DNA of 63,338 bases from Streptomyces sp. ISL-96 (GTDB lineage Bacteria; Actinomycetota; Actinomycetes; Streptomycetales; Streptomycetaceae): positions 1 to 63,338 of the forward strand of contig NZ_JAGGPA010000060.1 in the NCBI RefSeq assembly GCF_018614035.1, written 5' to 3'. Made by a program: the position numbers and the translations under genes. The notes under the pieces were generated by a model. That model saw nothing but the letters and a program-made list of their open reading frames with translations, did no database searches and was not told the DNA's origin. Below are positions 21,874-29,231 of the stretch, one piece after another (position 1 is the stretch's first letter; every line of letters begins with the position of its first letter).

Positions 21874-22254
21874 CTATTGCCCGTCACCCTCAAGCCGCCA
21901 ACTACGTGTGGGCTGACCCTGCTCGTCCCATTTGAACTCTTCACGGAGAGTCAACCCGTCTTCATCGAAGACCTTGCGGGAGGCGAGCACACCGTTGGGG
22001 TGCCACTCTTTGAACTCGCCGCGGGGTAGTCCGCTGCGTACCGTTCCCTCCGAGCGAATGGTTCCATCCGCGTACCACTCTCGGGACAGGCCGTCCTGGA
22101 TCCCCTTCGTGTATTTGTCGAGGCTTACGAGACTCCCGGAGGAGTATTCTGCGACCTCTCCGGTGAACAGCTCGCCCCGGTACAGGAGACGTTGAGCATC
22201 ATCCATGTCCACTTCGGGGTCATCGACGTCGATTCGGTTTGTAGAATTCATCAC
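21874..22254 (-). CDS. YwqK-type MORN-repeat immunity protein
   Basis: Protein of 126 residues made of MORN_2-type repeats: LLYRGELFTGEV, GLSREWYADGTIRSEG, GEFKEWHPNGVLASR and LTLREEFKWDEQGQ. This is the toxin-antitoxin YwqK family. In Bacillus subtilis ywqK lies next to the YwqJ deaminase toxin gene, and here the same pairing is seen. The ATG overlaps the toxin stop as ATGA, as expected for a cognate immunity gene. No signal peptide, so it acts in the cytosol. Base composition is less GC-rich than the secretion genes. Confidence 0.88.
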   Translation of the reverse strand: MMNSTNRIDVDDPEVDMDDAQRLLYRGELFTGEVAEYSSGSLVSLDKYTKGIQDGLSREWYADGTIRSEGTVRSGLPRGEFKEWHPNGVLASRKVFDEDGLTLREEFKWDEQGQPTRSWRLEGDGQ

Positions 22255-24503
22255 GGGATCCAGTTTTCATCGCTTGGTGGGGAGCCTGTAAACCGCCCAT
22301 GGCTGCTCGGCACACCTTGCAGCATGTGATTGCAGTTTGCACAGAAGGGCGCTGGGCGTCCAGGAAGCCCGGTTTCCTTGTTGGGGGCGTAGGGGAACTC
22401 TACGGACGCTCGCATCTCGGCGAGTGCCATTTCTCCGTCGGGTAGACCAAGCTTCGTACGTTCCCAGAGTAGTTCGTTTGCCGCTTTGACCTCGGCATGC
22501 CCGAGCGGGTGGTCCTGGTGCGGAGGAGGATCCCCGATGGACTCATAGCGAGCCGCGAGCGTCGGGTGGAGCTTGTCCTGGGGGATGACGTTGTCGGCCT
22601 TGCCATTGATGCCTTCGAAGACCTGGCCTGTGCGTAGGTCGATCACAGCGCCGACGCAGGCGCCCGTCTGTTTGCGCGGGAAGGCTCCAGCATCCTTGGC
22701 CGCGCGGTAGGCACCAGCGCGATCGCGAGCAAGATCATCGAGGTAGTCGCTCACCGGTCGTCTGTCGACTTGGGTGATGAGCCCGTCAGTGCGTTCCACT
22801 CTGGCATCAGCAAGATGAGCAAGCAGCTTCTCACCGGGCCCGGGTGGAGGCATGACCTTGCCACCGTCAACCCCGTGCGGGTGTGCTCCATCGCCTACGG
22901 ACGGAACGTCCCCGTGGTGGGCCGTATCCGGCCCCGTGCCCCCCGCATGTCCGGGGCCAGGGCCAGCGTGATGACTGCCGGACGAATCAGCGTGTGCCGC
23001 TGTTGCGCCGTCCGGGCCACCATGCCCTGAGTTCGCGGCATGCCCGGTGCCGCTTCCACCTGACGTGTCTCCGGGGCCTCGGGGGGCGTCACTGCCACCC
23101 CGGACGGAGGGTTCTTGGCTGGCCCGCGGCGGTAGATTCTCGCCTGCATGTGCGCTGGCTTCGTGGGCGCGGGGGTGCGCGCCGACCGCCGTGAGATGCC
23201 GTCGTGCGGGGACTTCCTCCGGTGTGGCGTGCGCACCGGCTGGCGCTTCCTGGTGGGGAGCGGTGGTGTTGATCTTCCCGTTGGCGTCGACGGGAATGAA
23301 CTCGCCGTCCTTGATGACGACTTTGGAGCCGTTCTCGAGTTCGATGACGCTGTGCAGGCGCTGCGAGGTCGCCGTCGTGTCGAAGGCGCTGCGGATACTG
23401 GCCGTTACCTCGGACAGCCTGGGCATCGAACCGACCGCCTTACCGGTGACCTTGAGGCCGGCGGAGAGCGGGTCGATCCAGGTGCCGACCTTGCTGGCGG
23501 CGCCGGCGGTCTTGGCGAGTGCGCCGCCGCTGCCCGCCTTGGCGCCGGTTGCGAGGGCCCCGCTGCCGAGGGTGAGGAGGGTGAAGGTGACGGTCGCGGC
23601 GGCGCGTGCGGGGTTCTCGTCCCACATGTCCCAGCCGACCAGGGCCTTGCCGAAGTCCCGGGTGGCCTGCTTCTGCTTTTCCACCTCCGGGTCCTTGGGC
23701 TCTTCGCCCAGCGCCTGGTCCAGGAGCCAGTTGTAGGGCGTGGCGGTGTACTGGCCGATTCCGCCGGCGACGTCCCAAAGGTGGCTCCAGGCGTCGCTGG
23801 TGTCGGCCTCGCCGATACCGACCAGGGTTCCCAAGCCCTTGAGGCCGCCCCAGATGTTGTCGACGACGAGTCCGTCCCACACATAGCTCTTGGCCCAGTA
23901 GCCGAACCCGGTCTCGGAGACGGGGGCACCCCAGGGCAGTTCCTCGGCGCTCTTGAGGGTGTCGAGGTCGTTGCCGTACATCACCGTCTTGTCATTGGCG
24001 GTGTGGCTGCCGTCGTCGAAAACGAACTTCGGTCCGCCCACGATCGCCGAGATCTTGCTCGCGGCTCTGTTCTCGGCTTCCTGGAAGGCGGCCCGCGCGG
24101 CGTTCACGCCGTCCAGGAGCTCTCGGTGCCGGTTTACCTTTTCTTCGTCGTCCGTCCAATCGTCGTCACCATTTACGCTGTCGACGAAGGTGAGGGCATC
24201 GGCCTTGAGCTGGTCCAGTTTCTTGGCGAGCGGGCGGGCCTCGATGGAGAATGTGTCCAGCGCGTCCGCCACCGTCTCCAGGTGCGTGGCAAAGGTCTCG
24301 GCCTTGTCCATGACCGGCCGGGTGGTGGCCAACAGCTGTCCGGCCTCAGGCGCCTTGTAGACACCCTCCAGCGCCTGGAAACGGGAGTGCACGTCCCTGC
24401 CGCCGTTGCGGATGCCGATGGCATCGCTGCGCAACGCGGAAACGTCAAGGTCCAACTGGTCCAGGTTTCCGCTGAAATGCGGAATGCCTGATGGTTCAAT
24501 CAT
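22251..24503 (-). CDS. Type VII-secreted polymorphic toxin with YwqJ-type deaminase domain
   Basis: Putative effector of 750 residues. The N-terminal helical region (about 1-150, ALEGVYKAPEAGQLL) resembles WXG/LXG-type export heads. A middle domain with hydrophobic stretches follows (about 150-400, VTFTLLTLGSGALATGA). A His/Gly/Pro-rich linker spans about 430-560. The C-terminal deaminase fold has LGHAEVKAA (His669, Glu671) and FCANC (Cys721, Cys724), the zinc and catalytic set of the YwqJ-like nucleic acid deaminase family. ATG at 24503 follows GAGAAG 6-7 nt upstream and lies 2 nt after the DUF6507 stop. No Sec signal is present, consistent with Esx export. The precise substrate base is not known. 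Confidence 0.88.
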   Translation of the reverse strand: MIEPSGIPHFSGNLDQLDLDVSALRSDAIGIRNGGRDVHSRFQALEGVYKAPEAGQLLATTRPVMDKAETFATHLETVADALDTFSIEARPLAKKLDQLKADALTFVDSVNGDDDWTDDEEKVNRHRELLDGVNAARAAFQEAENRAASKISAIVGGPKFVFDDGSHTANDKTVMYGNDLDTLKSAEELPWGAPVSETGFGYWAKSYVWDGLVVDNIWGGLKGLGTLVGIGEADTSDAWSHLWDVAGGIGQYTATPYNWLLDQALGEEPKDPEVEKQKQATRDFGKALVGWDMWDENPARAAATVTFTLLTLGSGALATGAKAGSGGALAKTAGAASKVGTWIDPLSAGLKVTGKAVGSMPRLSEVTASIRSAFDTTATSQRLHSVIELENGSKVVIKDGEFIPVDANGKINTTAPHQEAPAGAHATPEEVPARRHLTAVGAHPRAHEASAHAGENLPPRASQEPSVRGGSDAPRGPGDTSGGSGTGHAANSGHGGPDGATAAHADSSGSHHAGPGPGHAGGTGPDTAHHGDVPSVGDGAHPHGVDGGKVMPPPGPGEKLLAHLADARVERTDGLITQVDRRPVSDYLDDLARDRAGAYRAAKDAGAFPRKQTGACVGAVIDLRTGQVFEGINGKADNVIPQDKLHPTLAARYESIGDPPPHQDHPLGHAEVKAANELLWERTKLGLPDGEMALAEMRASVEFPYAPNKETGLPGRPAPFCANCNHMLQGVPSSHGRFTGSPPSDENWIP

Positions 24504-24505
24504 CT

Positions 24506-24892
24506 TCACTTCTCGCCGCCCGGCCGGTCGCCAGGCTTCGGCAGCTCGACCTTCGGAGCCGACAGCGCCTTGTGTCCGGCGGTCGAGGCCATATCGAGAT
24601 CCCCGACGACGTAATAGGCGGTCGCCTCGCGCGCGCCGTTCACGGATTTGGCCGCCCGCGCCCCGAGGAAGAGCACATCGCCCGCGGTCTTTTCCACGAA
24701 CAGCCCCAGCGCCGCGCCGATCGGCCCGGTCGGAGCAGGGCCGTACACCCCGCTGAGCGTCCCGGCCGAGCTCGCCGCGCTGCCGACGTTCGTGCCGTAC
24801 GACTTGACGCTCTTGGCCACATCGTCCATCGCGTCCCCCACCAGCGAAGTCACAGACTGGACTCCGGACGGAGTGATGTCCCACCCCTGCAT
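24506..24892 (-). CDS. DUF6507 family protein, Esx-associated
   Basis: Protein of 128 residues opening MQGWDITPSGVQSVTSLVG, the DUF6507 signature: a short WXG100-like helix-turn-helix head, then a GPIGAALGLFVEKTAGDV segment. The ATG at 24892 is preferred because the GGGGG run ends 6 nt upstream; ATG 24898 would touch it. The gene immediately precedes the toxin (2-nt gap), the place where LXG-type toxins usually keep their small targeting partners. A chaperone or co-export role for the toxin is therefore a reasonable inference. Confidence 0.8.
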   Translation of the reverse strand: MQGWDITPSGVQSVTSLVGDAMDDVAKSVKSYGTNVGSAASSAGTLSGVYGPAPTGPIGAALGLFVEKTAGDVLFLGARAAKSVNGAREATAYYVVGDLDMASTAGHKALSAPKVELPKPGDRPGGEK

Positions 24893-24947
24893 GATCATCC
24901 CCCTACGGCCGACCGATCAGCCGGCACCGCTGCGCCCATCGCGCTTC

Positions 24948-25259
24948 CTAGCCGATGGCGTCGACCGCGGCCTTGGCCCTTGCCAGCGTCGACTGCGCGG
25001 TCCCGTCGTTCTGCTCCAGCGTGCTGCGCACCAGCCGGATGATCTCGCGCACCTCGGCCGCCGCCTTGTTCCAGCGGGCTTCCTTGCCGTGGTACTCGTC
25101 CGAGACTCCGTCAGCGGTGAACTCCATCATCGCGGCCTTCACCGCACGGTCCCGGTCACCCAGCACCAGCTCGAGCTGCCCGATGATGCCCTGCAGTCCG
25201 CCCTGCACCTCCACCGAGGCACCCGTGTCGTAACTGCGTCGGTCCTGGTTCTGCCCCAT
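24948..25259 (-). CDS. ESAT-6-like (WXG100 superfamily) small secreted protein
   Basis: Helical protein of 103 residues of the pore-forming ESAT-6 family type. Two long amphipathic helices flank a YHG turn (DEYHGKEARW) that replaces the canonical WXG. No signal peptide, as expected for Esx substrates. ATG at 25259 is supported by GGGGA 9 nt upstream and by MGQNQDRRSYDTG being the natural opening; a longer reading to 25355 crosses the neighbouring gene. It follows the other Esx protein by 16 nt, so the two probably form a heterodimer. Confidence 0.87.
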   Translation of the reverse strand: MGQNQDRRSYDTGASVEVQGGLQGIIGQLELVLGDRDRAVKAAMMEFTADGVSDEYHGKEARWNKAAAEVREIIRLVRSTLEQNDGTAQSTLARAKAAVDAIG

Positions 25260-25275
25260 AGCGAAATCCCCGTCC

Positions 25276-25608
25276 CTATCGCCCGGAGAACCGGGCCGCG
25301 TCGAAGTTGGCCCCGGCCATGCTCTGGTGAGCGTTGCTCTCCTGCTCCTGATCACCGGTACCGAACGCGGTGTCCATGCCGGACTGCCCGCCCAGGATCG
25401 ACTGCAGAGAACCGTTCAGCGCATTGGTGATCTCATCCGCACGCACCTTGAAGGAGTCGAACGCGGCCTTTCCGGCCCCGTTGAACTTCCCTTCCAGCGG
25501 ATCAGCGGCTGCGATCAGAAGCTGGATCAGCGTGCCCAGATCAGTGCTGGACCCCACCGTGCTCTTGCCAAGGTCGGACAGCGTCGTACTGCCCATGTCG
25601 AACTTCAT
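25276..25608 (-). CDS. ESAT-6-like (WXG100 superfamily) small secreted protein, first gene of the operon
   Basis: Protein of 110 residues, first gene of the type VII operon. A helix, an FNG turn (EGKFNGAGKAAFDSFK) in place of WXG, a second helix, and a Gln/Ser-rich C-terminal tail (GDQEQESNAHQ) are visible. ATG at 25608 follows a GGGGGTGGG run. With the next gene it forms the expected EsxA/EsxB-like pair. The variant turn is shared in type with YHG in its partner, so both have an aromatic-X-Gly motif that is not Trp. A dimeric export substrate is inferred. Confidence 0.86.
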   Translation of the reverse strand: MKFDMGSTTLSDLGKSTVGSSTDLGTLIQLLIAAADPLEGKFNGAGKAAFDSFKVRADEITNALNGSLQSILGGQSGMDTAFGTGDQEQESNAHQSMAGANFDAARFSGR

Positions 25609-25888
25609 GCACCCACCCCCGAATAGTCGTGTGCACAACGGCGCTTCACGCGGTGCGTGTGCACCTGCACCGCACGCGTCCCACCGCGTAGCAGTCATGT
25701 CTATCGAAAACATGTTGCAGGTGCAACGCGGTTGAGCCCGCGTGGCGGCGTCCTCATCAAAGCATGGACGAGGCACTAACCACCCCGCAGGGCAACTGTT
25801 TTGAGGCGCGGCAACACCGAAGGCCCCCACACCTGTGGGGGCCCTTCTCTGCTTCCGGGGCCTTGGTCTGGCCCCGGTCGGTGGTCGT
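25609..25888. promoter_or_regulatory. Promoter region of the type VII operon with TGCA palindromes
   Basis: Three short palindromes lie within about 100 nt upstream of the first esx gene: TGTGCACA (about 25630-25637), GTGTGCACCTGCAC (about 25657-25670) and GTTGCAGGTGCAAC (25714-25727). They share a TGCA core and could bind one regulator. No clear -10/-35 was found. The distal part holds the terminator of the PhnB-like gene. Confidence 0.4.
25822..25843 (-). terminator. Hairpin terminator downstream of the PhnB-like gene
   Basis: GGCCCCCAC and GTGGGGGCC form a 9-bp perfect stem around a 4-nt loop, 45 nt past the stop codon of the PhnB-like gene. There is no long T tract, which is normal for Streptomyces terminators. 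Confidence 0.7.
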
Positions 25889-26305
25889 TCAGGGCTGCTG
25901 CTGGTTGATGTTGATCATCCAGGTGATGCCGAAGCGGTCCGTACACATGCCGAAGACGTCGCCCCACATCTGCTTCTCCAGCGGGACCGAAACCGTGCCG
26001 TCGCCGGAGAGCTTGTCCCAGTAGCCGCGCAGTTCGTCGGCGTCCTCCCCGCTCACGCTCACGGAGATGTTGTTCCCGGGCTTGTACTCCATCCCCGGAG
26101 GGGTGTCGGAGGCCATGAGCGTGAAGCCGCTGTCGGTCTCCAGCATGCTGTGCATGATCTTGTCGGCGACCTCTCCGGCCTCCTTCTCGCCGAAGTCACT
26201 GAACGTGTTCATTTTCAGGGTGCCGCCGAAGACTCCCTTGTAGAACTCCATGGCTTGCCGGGCGTTGCCGTCGAAGCTGATGTAGGGATTGAGTCGAGAG
26301 GTCAC
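25889..26305 (-). CDS. VOC/PhnB-like glyoxalase-fold protein
   Basis: Protein of 138 residues of the PhnB/3-demethylubiquinone-methyltransferase-like branch of the vicinal-oxygen-chelate superfamily. It opens TSRLNPYISFDGNARQAMEF, has the ASDTPPGMEY turn, and ends in MWGDVFGMCTDRFGITWMI. Family members are often non-enzymatic or of unknown substrate, so no reaction is assigned. GTG at 26305 is chosen because the fold starts there and GGAAC lies about 8 nt upstream. It stands alone on the minus strand upstream of the type VII operon and ends at a hairpin. Confidence 0.88.
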   Translation of the reverse strand: MTSRLNPYISFDGNARQAMEFYKGVFGGTLKMNTFSDFGEKEAGEVADKIMHSMLETDSGFTLMASDTPPGMEYKPGNNISVSVSGEDADELRGYWDKLSGDGTVSVPLEKQMWGDVFGMCTDRFGITWMININQQQP

Positions 26306-26730
26306 GGGATGTTCCTTTCGGGGGGTTGTGTGTCGGTTCTGGGAGATTGGGTGGTGTGACCCCGGTGAACGGGGTGACTCACTCCCCGGCCGTGTCAAAC
26401 GTCGTATCCCCGGCCGCTCGCTGCGGGGGGATTTGTACTGGCGAAATTCATACATGCCTCGGTGCGCCCCCCGGCGCACCTCTGGCGTTCCGGGTCGGGG
26501 CGCCGTCCGTGGGTGATGCGCGACGTAGGTTGGTGATGGTTCGCCGCCCAGTCGCCGCGAATCCCGGCGCACCGTTTGCACGCGCGCCCGGCTGGTGCGC
26601 AGCCGGCCTCGGGTGGCAGGAGGGCACCGTACATCTCGGGTGTCGTCGAGTTGGTGATCAACTGTTTATGTGTAACAACACCACCCATATGCCGCACATC
26701 CTGCCCAATGCATGCGCTGTTGGATGGAAT
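26306..26730. other. 425-nt intergenic region, no gene recognised
   Basis: Divergent gap between the PhnB-like gene and the small gene at 26731. It is less GC-rich toward its right end. Reading frames crossing it have compositions typical of shadows (Arg/Gly/Pro-rich without domains). It should contain promoters for both flanking genes, but I could not define one. Confidence 0.4.
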
Positions 26731-26997
26731 ATGACCAATACAAAGCGGCCGGACACCGCCACCGTGCGGATGGGGCAGTGGGTTTTCACGCCGGCCTGTG
26801 TTCGCTTCGCCCGCGAAGCGAACGCGACCTTGCATGACAATGACCGGTGCATCGTCTTGAGGTACTCGTCCTCGATCCTCGAAAGTTTCCTGAAGGAAAT
26901 GGGAAGCATTGAGGCTGAGTTCGTCACTCTGTCGACCACCGTGGAAGCCGCCGCCGGACCTGTCGGTCAGCAGACAGGGCGGCGACTTCATGCCTGA
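26731..26997 (+). CDS. Small hypothetical protein coupled to the DUF2637 gene
   Basis: Protein of 88 residues, not recognised. It reads as a compact soluble domain (MGQWVFTPACVRFAREANAT, then ILESFLKEMGSIEAEF). The ATG is preceded by GGATGG at suitable spacing, and third positions are GC-rich in this frame though less so than in neighbours. The last 8 nt overlap the DUF2637 gene start, so the two are probably co-translated. It contains a perfect inverted repeat (26800-26823) within the coding sequence. Confidence 0.6.
   Translation: MTNTKRPDTATVRMGQWVFTPACVRFAREANATLHDNDRCIVLRYSSSILESFLKEMGSIEAEFVTLSTTVEAAAGPVGQQTGRRLHA
26800..26823. repeat. Perfect 11-bp inverted repeat inside a small gene
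   Basis: GTTCGCTTCGC and GCGAAGCGAAC are exact reverse complements separated by CC. The stem lies in the middle of the 88-residue coding sequence and encodes VRFAREA. It could be an RNA hairpin that attenuates the operon or a chance result of GC-rich codons. Confidence 0.6.
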
Positions 26998-27832
26998 GGC
27001 GCGCGGCCGCCACAGTCGTCCGCCCTCCCGCCCAGACGCTGCTGAGGTCTCGACGGATGCGTTTGACGCCTATCCGCAGGTGGGAATCGGTGACCACGTT
27101 GCTTCTCCCCTTGGTGCCCTGGAAGGGCACTGGGACCCGGCGGAGGAGCTCGCCCATCTGCTGCAAGAGGCCATCGAAACCGACGCGCGCACCGCCCCCT
27201 CGTCCGCTGTCTTCGGTGATCCTCCAGTCACCGAAGAGCCAGACGCCCCTCTTGCGGGCCTGGCGCAGATCACGGCAGAACTGCCGGCCCTGCGTTCCGC
27301 GCCCTCTCGTCGTCGCCGCGCCCCCTCGCGCAGACACGTGGCGAGCGCGCTGCAGACGGCCAGTTTCTTCCTGGCCGCGCTCGCCGCCGTCGTCGTCTCC
27401 ATGGTCTGCGTCTTCGGCGGCATGGTCGCTTACGACCCGCTGCGCCACCTCGCGAAGTACCGCACGTCCGGGGAGGCGGTCAGGTGGTGGCCCTTGCTCG
27501 TCTACGGGCCTTGGATGGTCGCCTCCCTGTCCATCCTGCGCGCCGCCCTCCACCGGCGCCGCGCTGTGCACTCCTGGACCGTCGTGCTGCTCTTCTCCAC
27601 CGTGTCCATACTCCTGTGTGTCTCCCAGGCCCCTCGGGCCATCGTCGACATGGCTGCCGCCTCCCTCCCCTCATTCGCCGCTCTGGCCTGCTTCCAGCAA
27701 CTCGTCCGGCAGATCACCCTCACCCGGCCACCCCGCCAAGCGGCCCCCCGCCACCGGAGTACCTCGCCCTCGTCGCAGAGTTCCGGACGATGCTCCGAAG
27801 TCAAGGCAGACGGTGAGCGGTTGGGACGTTGA
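26990..27832 (+). CDS. DUF2637 domain membrane protein (SpdB-like)
   Basis: Protein of 280 residues. The N-terminal half is acidic and disordered (to about 105), then basic (RRRRAPSRRHV). Four hydrophobic helices follow: TASFFLAALAAVVVSMVCVFGGMV, WPLLVYGPWMVASLSIL, SWTVVLLFSTVSILLCV and the IVDMAAASLPSFAALACF segment. MVAYDPLRHLA after the first helix matches the DUF2637 family, found on actinomycete chromosomes and in mobile-element spread genes. ATG at 26990 overlaps the preceding small gene. No transfer or integration genes are nearby, so a mobile origin is only a possibility. Confidence 0.75.
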   Translation: MPEARGRHSRPPSRPDAAEVSTDAFDAYPQVGIGDHVASPLGALEGHWDPAEELAHLLQEAIETDARTAPSSAVFGDPPVTEEPDAPLAGLAQITAELPALRSAPSRRRRAPSRRHVASALQTASFFLAALAAVVVSMVCVFGGMVAYDPLRHLAKYRTSGEAVRWWPLLVYGPWMVASLSILRAALHRRRAVHSWTVVLLFSTVSILLCVSQAPRAIVDMAAASLPSFAALACFQQLVRQITLTRPPRQAAPRHRSTSPSSQSSGRCSEVKADGERLGR

Positions 27833-28835
27833 CCCGCAGCCTGTAGAGCCGGGTGATCTGCTGGGGCAGGTCGTTGTCGTCGCTGGTCAGAAGTAGGCGC
27901 AGCCGGTTGCGGCCCTCGTGGCGCTCCACCGTCATTCCCTCGATGTTGTCGACGAGGGGGTGGTTCTGGGGGAGGTGTGACGGGGCTCCCAGGGTTGGGC
28001 AGGTGTCGAAGTCCGCAAGGAGCGTTTTGGGGAGGATGCCGTCGGTCGGTGCCAGGTGCCCGGTGCGGCTGATGTCCCGGGCGCCGCGAGGGTCGGTCAC
28101 GTACAGGCGGACCGAGATACGGAACTGAGGGGTGAAGCCCCGCTCCAGGACCAGGAGTCGGCCGTCCGCTGTGGGGGCCAGCTCGACCAGGCCGTGGCCG
28201 GCGTCTGTCGCGTAGCCGTACTGGGCGGCGGGCGTGAAGGGCGCGGAGCGGTTGGTGCGGTGCCAGGTCTGGATGCGTTGGAGTGTGCGGCCTGACGCGT
28301 CTGTGCCGTCGCCTGTCAGCGTGCCTTCCATTCCCGTGTTCAGGGTGCGGCCGTTGGGGTGGGAGGTCAGGCTTTCGAAGGTCTGGTTCTGGCGGGCCCG
28401 GCCGGCCGGGGTGACGTGGAGTGCTTTTGGTACGGAGAGTTGGGCGAGGACTTTGCCGTCGGGCTCGGCCACTATTGCCTCGGGGTCGAGCCAGGCGCCG
28501 GCAGGGTCGGTGAGCGGAATCGCTCCTGTGGCGACCGGGCGCAGGGGGCCCTGCCGTCCCGGACCGAGGTCCAGGCGGAAGAGTCTCGAGCGGTCCGAGA
28601 GTGCTACGGCGGAGCCGTCGGGGCGGACGGCCAGGGCCGAAAGGCCGCCGACTTTGGCGCTGTTGAAGGTTGTCTTGTCCAGCGCGTCGGAATAGCTGTC
28701 TACCGAGACGTAGGGCGAGCACGCGCGGTCGTGCGCCGGTGCGGTGCGGGTGGCTGGAGCTGCGACGGTCGCTCCCGTCAGTGCCAGTGCCAGGGCTGTG
28801 GCGCAGGCGGTGGAGATCGTGGTTCGGCGGCGCAC
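27801..28835 (-). CDS. Exported phytase-family esterase-like beta-propeller protein
   Basis: Secreted protein of 344 residues with an N-terminal signal peptide (RRRTTISTACATALALALTG, cleavage near AAPA). The remainder matches the esterase-like phytase family (beta-propeller): GGLSALAVRPDGSAVALSDR, LDPEAIVAEPDGKVL, and NIEGMTVE near the end. Hydrolysis of phosphate or ester substrates outside the cell is the family expectation, but the substrate is not evident. GTG at 28835 follows a GGGGGG run 5-10 nt upstream. Its 3' end overlaps the DUF2637 gene by 32 nt on the opposite strand. Confidence 0.85.
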   Translation of the reverse strand: MRRRTTISTACATALALALTGATVAAPATRTAPAHDRACSPYVSVDSYSDALDKTTFNSAKVGGLSALAVRPDGSAVALSDRSRLFRLDLGPGRQGPLRPVATGAIPLTDPAGAWLDPEAIVAEPDGKVLAQLSVPKALHVTPAGRARQNQTFESLTSHPNGRTLNTGMEGTLTGDGTDASGRTLQRIQTWHRTNRSAPFTPAAQYGYATDAGHGLVELAPTADGRLLVLERGFTPQFRISVRLYVTDPRGARDISRTGHLAPTDGILPKTLLADFDTCPTLGAPSHLPQNHPLVDNIEGMTVERHEGRNRLRLLLTSDDNDLPQQITRLYRLRVNVPTAHRLP

Positions 28836-29060
28836 GGTTACCCCCCAGAAGTGGTGGCGTACCCGGCTACTGCCGAACAAGTCATATGGCCGATGGGGGA
28901 GGGGAACCTGATTCATCGGATCAATGGAGGCGATTTCTTGGGAAAATGGCGTCTGAGGGGTGCCTGAGGGGGCGAAAGGTCTGATAAATATTCGGCGCGG
29001 CCCGACGCCGGACCCGGCCGTGCCGCCCATCCGTAGCTTCCCTCGGTGAGGAGCCGTCCG

Positions 29061-29231
29061 ATGACTGGCACAACTGTTTGCGCCTCCCTGGCGCTCGCCG
29101 CTTGTGGCAGCACGAAGGACCAGCCGTACAACGACTGCGTCCCCAAGATGGCCAAATCGCAGGACGTTGACGCGCTCAAGAAACACTTGCCGCCGTGGGC
29201 GGGCTCATGCAAGGTAAGGACCGTGCCATGA
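29061..29231 (+). CDS. Tiny putative lipoprotein at the head of the fucose operon
   Basis: A 56-residue product with a lipobox, LALAACGS, at residues about 10-17, then a short mature part with two cysteines (NDCVPKM, AGSCKV). GAGGAG lies about 7 nt before the ATG, a good ribosome site. The stop overlaps the next start as ATGA, so translation is coupled to the fuconate dehydratase. The signal peptide is short for a lipoprotein (about 14 residues before the Cys), which may mean a decayed gene. It is either a real small lipoprotein or a remnant retained as a leader. Confidence 0.5.
   Translation: MTGTTVCASLALAACGSTKDQPYNDCVPKMAKSQDVDALKKHLPPWAGSCKVRTVP

Noticed and set aside
26990..27832. Integrative element around the DUF2637 gene
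   Set aside because: No integrase, replication, transfer ATPase or tRNA attachment site was seen on either side.
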